Shown here piece after piece: positions 56,801 through 64,000 of a stretch of 64,000 nucleotides of DNA (position 1 is the stretch's first letter; the number at the start of each line of letters is the position of its first letter). This stretch comes from Bretschneidera sinensis. Lineage: Eukaryota; Streptophyta; Magnoliopsida; Brassicales; Akaniaceae. A program made the position numbers and the translations under genes. The notes below the pieces were generated by a model. It had not been told where the DNA came from. It searched no databases and saw only the letters and a list, made by a program, of their open reading frames with translations. Location of the stretch: positions 128,652,536 through 128,716,535 of the forward strand of contig CM043699.1 of assembly GCA_023935145.1 (NCBI GenBank), given 5' to 3'.

Positions 56801-59621
56801 TCTAGAATCTAGATCCCACTGTCAAGTTGACAGATGTAAAAGAGCTCAACTTGATAACCCTGTAGTATAAATTAAGTTTGAAAACGTGAAATTGGACGAG
56901 ACAAAAGACTTGTATAGGGGCAGTCATACGTAATGGTTACTCAACTAGATATCAGATGAATAACAGCTGTTCTAGCGAATCACACCTCCACATCATGGTA
57001 CTTGGCCTCAAGCACTCAGACAAGAAAGATATCTAAATGGTCCTCCAATTCAAATGTTTGTTCAGAAATTCAATGAGCATGCAATCTCTTATCTTCTTTC
57101 CCTTTCATGCACTCACATCACGAATGTCCCATAAGTTGAAGGAGTAAAAACAAACACGAAGACAATAGGACAAACCTTGGAAGAAACTGTGGGAAGCATG
57201 GCATTACGCTCTCGTACAAGACTCCCATCTCTCCAGAAAGTCAAATTGGCTCGAGGAAGCAACAATCCAGGATCAGTACATCGACACTTGACATCAGGAC
57301 CAATCTTTTCGATCACCTCAAACCTCACCATTCCACCATCCACCAGGAGTTCATCCCCGACTTTCACATCTGCAGCACAGCAAAATTTAATGATTGAATG
57401 AACTGTATGCATCAGCATACGACAAAACAAACACAACTACAGGGTTTGGGCATATTTAGATTTGTTTTCTGTTTTTTGGTTCTCAAAGACATGATTGTGA
57501 AAACAAAAAAAAAAAAAGTTTCATATTGTCTTCAGTAAAAAGAAAAAAAATGTTTGGATAACTGTTGGCCATAGAAAACAGACCATGTTTTCTCAAACAG
57601 TCATGAAAAAGTTATTCTGGAAACACCAATCAATCATGTCTTAGGTATCAGAGAACTATTTTACTAAAACACACCCTAGCACGCCCATCATTTCTTGTAG
57701 ATTGACTAGCATGTTGATGGTGCTAAGATGATTACCTTCAGCAAAACCATCATAATTCACATTGATGGTGCGTTCTGGGCGAGATGAAGCAAAAGCTCTG
57801 ACACTAAATGTCCAGATCTCACCATCCTGCATATAAGAGAAACTGACCACAATAAGTTTCATGACTGTGAAGCAGAAGCTGCTTGAGGTCAATGCAAATA
57901 TCCAAATATAAAATATTATCATTAAACTACAACTAGAAGCTTATGACGAAGTTAAGATACGAAGTAACAATATCCATTTCGTAAGGATAAGCACACTTAG
58001 AACCTTCTTAATTGAGAAGTAAAAATAAAGAAATGTGAGTACAACTAGCTTAGTTAGTAGAGTTACTTGTCACTGCACCAGAGAATATCAAGCCCCACTC
58101 ACACCAAGAAGGAAGGGATAAGAGATGGGAGAGGGTTACCTCCCATTGTGTAGCCCATAGGCCCAATGGGTCTCCTTTGAACAAAAAAAAAAAAACAAAG
58201 GGATGTCATTTTCATACAGTAAACATAATTTTGGCTTTTCAATTAAGTTACATTCACATTTAAGTTTGTACATGTAATGAAAGTTTACCAATATAGTCAA
58301 GTGAGTAAGAAATAAATGAAATAAAGAATGAGAAATATGATTACAAGATTAGACAACAAACCACTTGACTAGCCCATAGGAATTATTCCATCCTCACCAT
58401 CTTTTTCTTATAAGTACCATCCTCCCCATCTTTATCCGTGTGATGAATTCATAATGCAGAATGTCACAACAATTGTTCTCACAGAAGTCATCCCAAACTA
58501 ATAACACAATTGATGGAGCACGTAACAAAATAAGCATCACACGGTTGGCTACTTCACAGCTGGAATACCCACGGAGATCAAAGTCTAATAAAGACAACTC
58601 TATCCCCGGTATATTGGGCCTTAAGAGTTAGTAACTAGTTAATGCTCACAATAACAAGTACTATTATACTAACCTCGAGATATTACAGCACCTTAATCAC
58701 TCAATCAGTTGGTACAGTCCACAGCTATTCAGTGTTCATATTTAATAGTAGTATAATTAACTTTTTATAACTTACAAAATCCAATCAATATTGCTAGTTA
58801 ATACAACTCAAGCCAGCAGAGTTAAAGAGAATCAAACTCGAGCTCTTTAAATTCATGAAACGAATTAAGAATTAAGCGCAATACGATCACGAATAAATCA
58901 TACTCCCTCTATCCCAATTTACAAATATAGTTTCATCAAGTTCACAAGTATTCAAAAATTATTTTTTACAATTTTAAATCAATAACATATTCATAAAAAT
59001 TTGGAGTCAAAATTGCTTAAAAAAAGAAAAAGAAAAATCTACCTCAGCTTTAACGGAGGGAGCGCCACCGAGATCGCCCATGTGGATCTCGCTGCCTTCG
59101 GTGTCCATCATGATGGCGACGGCGTATCCTTTCTCGTCGTTGAGCCTCCTCACGCGCTGGATGACGGTGCGGTGCCAGTCGTGGGTGCCGTGGCACATAT
59201 TGATGCGCGCGACGTTCATGCCGCCAACGGCCAGCGCCTCCAGCTCCTCGAAACCGCAGGTGGCGGGGCCTATGGTGCACACCAGTTTTGTCCTCCTCGT
59301 GCTCCTGAACCCGTTCTCCTTCAGCTCCGCCTCCGTCACCGCGTCCACCTCGATCGCCCCCGAATCCGACGCTGGTGACGTGGCGGCGGCAAAGGCTTCA
59401 TCCTCCGTTTTCGTGCCCTTTCCGTTGTCGGAAAGTAGGATTTGAGACGAGGAGTCGAGATCTGACGAAGAGGCTTTGATAGTGGTAGTGGTGATGGTGT
59501 ATTTTGGGAAGGATACCGGGAGCCAGCGATAGGAGGTTGTTGGGAGGGAGTAGGAGTGTCTTTGTTGGAGAGAGAGGTGTGGTGACCGAGAAGAAATGAA
59601 GAATTGAAGCGACTGCGACAT
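50830..59621 (-). CDS. PKP1: plastidial pyruvate kinase, alpha subunit
   Basis: Converts phosphoenolpyruvate plus ADP to pyruvate plus ATP in the plastid, feeding fatty-acid synthesis; the family works as a complex with beta subunits. Six GT-AG exons: 59621-59043, 57826-57736, 57369-57176, 56625-56504, 55488-55010, 51131-50830, totalling 1767 nt and 588 aa, close to the Arabidopsis protein as I remember it. Residues 1 to ~50 are S/T-rich without acidic residues, fitting a chloroplast transit peptide. Catalytic-domain landmarks: [16 protein letters not shown] (110-125), [10 protein letters not shown] (173-182), IAKIES (334-339, the conserved lysine and metal-binding glutamate), ARGDLG (359-364), [15 protein letters not shown] and [10 protein letters not shown]. 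The C-terminal domain includes [20 protein letters not shown] and [10 protein letters not shown]. The DTKGPEIR-type motif is altered (DTEGSEIH), as in known alpha subunits. Introns 1 and 5 are long and filled with repeats. Confidence 0.97.
51419..51514. repeat. hairpin-forming inverted repeat (small MITE candidate)
   Basis: Arms 51419-51447 (GTCAAGTTTATGGTGAGATT...) and 51486-51514 are inverse copies over 29 bp with a few mismatches, separated by about 38 bp. Confidence 0.7.
51620..51705 (-). mobile_element. tRNA-derived SINE-like copy A
   Basis: The minus strand reads GAGCCTCATTGGTTAAGG at its head, a box-B-like GGTTCAAGT near 51659-51651, and an A-rich tail opposite the T run at 51620-51626. 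Confidence 0.6.
51799..51904 (-). mobile_element. tRNA-derived SINE-like copy B
   Basis: The minus strand has an A-box-like GGCTCAATGGATTG (51888-51875) and a B-box-like GGTTCGAGTGG (51841-51831), spaced as in Pol III promoters. An A-rich tail lies opposite the T run at 51800-51808. Confidence 0.65.
52052..53363 (+). mobile_element. 1.3-kb solo LTR, antisense to PKP1, in intron 5
   Basis: It starts TGATAAGTGTAATTTTTAC and ends TTTTCACACCA. It is flanked on both sides by ATGAT (52047-52051 and 53364-53368), a perfect 5-bp target-site duplication. It contains a TATA box (GCCTATATAAAGC near 52419) and, towards its end, a TAGTCCTTGTGGGTTCGACA block common in plant Gypsy LTRs. A ~106-bp internal tandem duplication (about 52160-52265 and 52266-52372) lies before the TATA box. 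No internal element sequence remains. Confidence 0.85.
52160..52372 (+). repeat. tandem duplication in the U3 region of the solo LTR
   Basis: Two ~106-bp units share TTCCTATTTTGTGTTATATT and end in TCTTTCCTTTTCCTAG. Their position just upstream of the LTR TATA box is where enhancer-like repeats are often found. Confidence 0.75.
53684..53777 (+). mobile_element. SINE-like copy C
   Basis: This is the plus-strand relative of copies A and B: TTGGATCAATGGTTAAGGCT, then a B-box-like AGTTCGAGTAG (53743-53753), then TTTTACCAATAAAAAAAA as tail. Confidence 0.6.
53988..54083. repeat. perfect 48-bp tandem duplication
   Basis: Two identical units, 53988-54035 and 54036-54083, starting AAGGTGTGTATCACATGAAT. 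Absence of differences points to a recent event. Confidence 0.95.
55489..56503 (-). other. PKP1 intron 4 with transposon-like G-rich segment
   Basis: The 1-kb intron contains a segment at about 55880-56035 with long C and G runs (CCCCCCCC near 55938, GGGGGGTGGGGGC near 55899). It resembles the GGGGGC-type tails of plant repeats. I cannot name the element. The 76-codon frame through it is accidental. Confidence 0.5.
57370..57735 (-). other. PKP1 intron 2 with MITE-related fragment
   Basis: The 16-mer ATGTTTGGATAACTGT near 57550 is identical to one in the MITE-like element at about 28914. The text around it (GTTTTCTG, GAAAAC) is of the same kind, so a fragment of that repeat family may lie here. 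Confidence 0.4.
58041..58194 (+). mobile_element. tRNA-derived SINE in PKP1 intron 1
   Basis: The head TAGCTTAGTTAGTAGAG (58046-58062) is a near-perfect tRNA D-arm/A-box. ATCAAGCCCCAC (58087-58098) follows at box-B distance. The unit ends in ACAAAAAAAAAAAA at 58181-58194. It is antisense to the gene. It is a different SINE family from copies A-C in intron 5. Confidence 0.7.
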
Positions 59622-59900
59622 ACTGACCGGTAAATGCGGTTTCCGGAGGTGGCGGGAAGTTCCAACTTCCAGGTAAGGAGGAGAAATGAGCTATGGAGGG
59701 GGGAGAGAGACGCGTGTGTGCGAGAAAGTGAGAGACTTTATTGGGATTTTAGGAGTCGAGAGGGAGAGTGAGTGAGTTGGGGTGGCGGATATAACGAAGG
59801 GAGTGAAGCGTTGTTAATGAGCTTGGGAGATATCGCCAGGTGCGCAGCTAAGGACAAAGTTTTGCCAAACAGAGGGGGAGAGAGGCGCTACGATAGGGTA
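59622..59900 (-). promoter_or_regulatory. PKP1 5' UTR and promoter-proximal region
   Basis: On the minus strand a TTATATCC element (about 59795-59788) precedes a CT-rich stretch (ACTCACTCACTCTCCCTCTC, about 59780-59761) typical of plant core promoters and leaders. The ATG lies at 59621. No strong consensus TATA box is visible. Confidence 0.5.
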
Positions 59901-60260
59901 AGATGCAGAATTCTTTATCACGTGGTTTTTTTTTTTTTTTCTTGAAGATAATTTTTTATTTTTTTCTTCACTTTTTTAAGTCTCATCTGTACTTTTCATC
60001 AAGCACATTATTGAATTAAATCTATTTAGTCTATATGTTGTATTATAATTGTCCTTCATGACGAGGAATTTTTATATTTATATTAATGGTAATTATTATT
60101 TTTTTAGAAATTCTTAACTAAACAATGTTTACTGCGTCAAGCATAGAGATAGAATAAAGTTACATTAGTATTTTGAAAAATAACAATCTTGAAGGTGTAA
60201 TTTTAATTCAAAATGTTATGTGAAATTTATAGTTTGTCTATGGTTAATTCAGCTTGTAGG

Positions 60261-60543
60261 TAGAGATGATCATCGCCCGCTGGTCCGTTTGATCTACTTG
60301 GTTCGGTTGATAAATTTTGCGTGTTTGGACAAAAAAAAACTAACCAATAGATCAGACTTCAACAAAAAATTAAACTCAAGTTTAAAAACGTGTTGAGCCT
60401 AAAATTTGAAAAAATAAAAGGTCGATCCAACCTAAAATTTGATATATTATACATGAAAAAATAAAACGGGTTTGGGCTTAAGCTCAGATTTTTTTGGTGT
60501 CAGCTCAACTTGAACCTGACTGCCCGGGTTTTAATCACCTTTG
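60261..60543. mobile_element. short hAT-like non-autonomous element
   Basis: Ends TAGAGATGATCATCGCCCG and, inverted, CAAAGGTGATTAAAACCCGG resemble each other as decayed TIRs. The flanking octamers CTTGTAGG (60253-60260) and CCTATAGG (60544-60551) match at six of eight positions. It contains no gene. Confidence 0.5.
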
Positions 60544-63148
60544 CCTATAGGGAATTGCTTGTTTAATAACTTTTTCTTTTTTGATCTGTTTAAATTATTG
60601 ACGTGTCAATATTTTATTGGATTGGTCTATGACCTATTTTTTACCATATTGATTTTTAAAATAAGAATAATATATATATATAAAAGTAGAACAGTTTTAG
60701 TGCGTCCCATAAATAATGACATGGACGCTGACATGTACATAGCACTTAATTATCAAATTATTATTTTTAAATAAAATATACTTATTTTTAATTTCAAATA
60801 AAATATATTTACTTTCAAATTCAAATATTTGCATGTTTTATTTTTAACTAACAAAATTATTTAATCTCTCAATTAATAATAACCATAATAATTCTTGATT
60901 AATATTCACTCACATAATAATTCATTTTATCTATAAAATTGTTGTTGATTTGAAAAATCTAACTCGGTTTTCAAAAATTAATAATTTGATTTCATTCAAT
61001 TTTATGTTTAACACAAAAATTATGAGGAAGTTGTTGATATGTCACAAGTTAATTATAACAAAGTTATTTTATGTTATTGTCATTTATTAAACGAGTACAA
61101 AATAAATATATAATTAATTACAATTAATTTTGATGCAAATAATTGGTGAAAGAAAAATCTAATCATTTTATTGATATGTCATAAGCTAGTAATATGATAA
61201 ACTGAGCCTACAATTAATGTCATAGGCATCACCAATTGTCAGTATGATAGTTTTTCTATTTACAACACTTACTCTTTATCTGAACTTGAACTTATTTTTA
61301 TTTAGAGGTAGAGATTGTGATGCTTAAAATAAAATATTATTTGAAATTTTATGTTTAACTAAATAAATTTAACTCTCATATCATTTTATTTACAAATAAT
61401 TTTTTTATATTGATAATTATCTATATTATTTATCTCATTAGTAAATCAGTATTTATTTTCATTTAAATATAGTCTATTCTTTTACTGTTCTTATATTTTC
61501 ATTTCTTTGCAGAACAACATGAAAAGTATACGGATTATTATTTTTATCTTTTTATATTCATGTTTGTAATTTTATTCTTTTAAGTTTATGATGATTTGTA
61601 TACTTAATATATTTGAACAAAAATTATTAACAACATAGAAAGATTATTATGATTCGGTTCTGTATCATTCAAAAAATATTTGATCACAGAATCAATAAAG
61701 GCATTTGATTTTTGTTTTTTTATTATCTTAAGATTTTTCGTAGATTTTTTTGGGTATTAATTTGTTATTTGCTGGTCTTCTATATTGTATTTTTTTATTC
61801 TAAGGATTGAGGAAAACCCCAAATAAATTATATGCTATATAAAACAAAACATCTTCAAATAACAAAGTTTGAATCCAAAAATAAAAAAGAGAATAGGGAA
61901 ATTTAGAAAAGCCTACGAACTAGATTCATCAATTAATAAGTATGGATTTGATTTCATTCAAGTTTATATCTAATACAAAAATTATGGCAAAGCTCTTTTT
62001 TGTTGATGATTGAAAAATTTTAGTAAAATTTTTTATTTTCATTTATACATATATATTTTTTATATTTATGTGTACATAATTGATTCATTTCAGTTAGCAA
62101 GGTATATGAAAAAAAACATAACCAAACCAATAATAAAAAATGTATAAAAAATTTAAATCGATAGTTTCAGTAAATCAATATTTTGGCTTGATTTCGAACT
62201 CCTAATTAAGTAACGTGCGCCGCCTATTAACCATCTATTGTTCTCACCATTATTATTTCTTTCGTGTATTTACAACTTTTCTTTTTAACTTGTTTGAAAA
62301 TAAAAGATCTCTTAGTTCAAATTTATTTTTTTCCATTAATCATAAAACTTCCTATCATAAACCGTTCTACAAATTTTTCTACAAATTTGATCTTATTTTT
62401 TTATCTAAAGGTAGAGATTGTCTTGCTTCTTTTTTGTTGATTGTTGAAAAAATTTAGTAAACTTTTGTAATGTATTTATTTGATTGTTGGGTCCTAAGCT
62501 CTTGAATATTTCAAAAAGGTAAATTGATCATTGTTTGATCAGAAAGGCTAAGTAGAGTATTATAAAAACAAACAATTTTTTTATCCTATATGAATTTTTA
62601 TGGTGTTCTCTTTTTTATTATTTTGCAATTATGTGAAAAATACTATCATGATTTAATCATACAAATTTTCTATTATCAGTACAATGTTCATGCCAGCTGA
62701 CATGCTTACATCTGTTGAACCCATGTTTACTTTCATGTCTTATGTATCTAGAATTAGATGTGATATCCCTAAATTTTGGATTTTGTACATTTTCTACAAA
62801 ATGACCTCCCTACTTTATTTAAAGTTTTTCTGGATCTTTTGGTTTAAGTCAAATGTATAAATTTGTTTGGTAAGAAGGGTTGTTTGTAGGAGAAAAAAAA
62901 AATGTAGGGGATTTTGATATTTATAAAAAAAAAAAAAGAAGGTTTGTTTATAGAATTGCTTGATATTTATCTCTATAATTTCATCTCATTTTTTGACAAT
63001 TAAACTAAGTTTGATCGATTCTAGATTTTCAATTCCTCAACTTTCTTTATTATTCACCTTACTTCGAGGTTTGTTAATTTAATTTAAATTTCTATCAATT
63101 CTTTAATTATTTACCTTTCATTTAACTTAATTTTTGTGTGTTATTAAT

Positions 63149-63190
<42 letters not shown>

Positions 63191-64000
63191 CAACTGTTAA
63201 AAGAAAGGTTTACTGATTATTGTCTTTTATTTTTTTATATTCATGTTTGTAATTTTATTTTTTTAAGTTTATGTTTATTTGTATACTTAATATACTTACA
63301 TTTTTCAATTACTACATAACAAAGATTATTAACAACATAGAAAGATTATTAAAACTCGGTTATGTAAGTTCCTTTAAACTCAATAATCCTTGCTTCTTTT
63401 TTATTAATTGTTGAAGAAAAAATTTAGTAAAATTTTTGTACAGTATTTATTTGATTGTTGGTGAGTTTTCGTTTTTTTAAAAATCCTTTTAAAAATATTT
63501 TTATATTGTAAATGAAGTTCATATTTTCGTAATAGCAAAAAGTTAATATTTTTTGTGCAAATCTTTATTTGCTTTGAGCTTACAGAGTTATGGTAATGGC
63601 ATATAAAGAATTCATAAAGCTATTATGCCATGGGGTTTTCTTTTTCTCCCTTTCATATTTTTTTTTGTTAACGGAAAACTGAAAAATATACATGAAGAAA
63701 CAATTTAGAAAAATTTGTGTACTATATTTATTTGATTCTTGGGGTTGAGTTTTCTTTATATGTATAAAATCCTTCTAAAAATGTTTTTGTGCTATAAATG
63801 AAGTTCCAACTTTCATAATAGCAAAGTTAATATTTTTTGTGCAATTTATTTTTCATAATAACCTTTTTCAACTTCTCAACGGTCACATGAAAAAATAAAT
63901 AAATAAAACATGGTATGATCACATAAGTATAAGAGTTAAATTTATAAAAATTCAACCTCTATTTAACAGTATTATGTAAAGTTAATAATCATTATCTTAT
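60544..64000. other. AT-rich spacer with dispersed duplicated segments
   Basis: No gene is recognised. Segments near 61535-61650 and 63220-63350 share TTATATTCATGTTTGTAATTT and AACAACATAGAAAGATTATT. Segments near 63400-63575 and 63690-63850 share TATTTATTTGATT, AAATGAAGTTC and GTTAATATTTTTTGTGCAA, about 285 bp apart, with a third weaker match near 62445. An (AT)n run lies at 63151-63190. Confidence 0.55.

Noticed and set aside
58041..58115. Possible tRNA gene
   Set aside because: Only the D-arm and part of the T-arm resemble a tRNA. The acceptor stem does not pair and a poly-A tail follows, so a SINE fits better.
59001..59665. Plus-strand frames of 121 and 125 codons and alternative minus frames at PKP1 exon 1
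   Set aside because: They overlap the well-supported PKP1 first exon in other frames. Proline/histidine/arginine-rich text is a by-product of its codon composition.

Overview
This is nuclear DNA of a flowering plant, almost certainly a eudicot. It is AT-rich, both host genes have GT-AG introns, and the rest is mostly decayed Copia, Gypsy, TRIM, SINE and hAT-like transposable elements. I see nothing bacterial, no CRISPR array and no rRNA or tRNA gene.

Host genes. Only two credible protein genes are present, both on the minus strand. One (32922-34402, three exons, 402 aa) encodes a DUF506/PDDEXK-like protein. The other (50830-59621, six exons, 588 aa) encodes the alpha subunit of plastid pyruvate kinase (PKP1). 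As I recall the Arabidopsis map, the orthologues AT3G22970 and AT3G22960 are immediate neighbours, so this looks like conserved microsynteny stretched by repeats.

Layout. 1-4175: a plus-strand Copia end whose LTR is split by a minus-strand, circularly permuted Copia element. 4176-12540: AT-rich spacer with a 2.2-kb solo LTR and a cluster of CTAGA-centred palindromes. 12541-12924: a hAT-like element. 12971-28667: a large nest. Its outermost layer has ~504-bp direct terminal repeats and a 49-bp tandem array. That array is split by a Tekay/Del-type Gypsy element with ~2-kb LTRs, which is itself interrupted by a 985-bp solo LTR. A minus-strand Gypsy fragment sits further right in the same outer element. 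28668-32921: spacer with a MITE-like element and a TRIM. 32922-35180: DUF506 gene and promoter. 35785-37570: six-copy ~290-bp tandem array. 37571-42030: spacer. 42031-43574: hAT-like element carrying a PPR gene fragment. 43575-50829: spacer with a long-TIR MITE candidate and a GC-rich island. 50830-59900: PKP1, with SINEs, an antisense solo LTR and small duplications in its introns. 59900-64000: spacer with another hAT-like element and dispersed repeats.

PKP1 acts in plastid glycolysis. The DUF506 family has no settled biochemical role. All retroelement reading frames are broken, and no autonomous transposon is intact here. Most short open frames in the window are AT-rich chance frames, antisense shadows of the two genes, or frames through tandem repeats.
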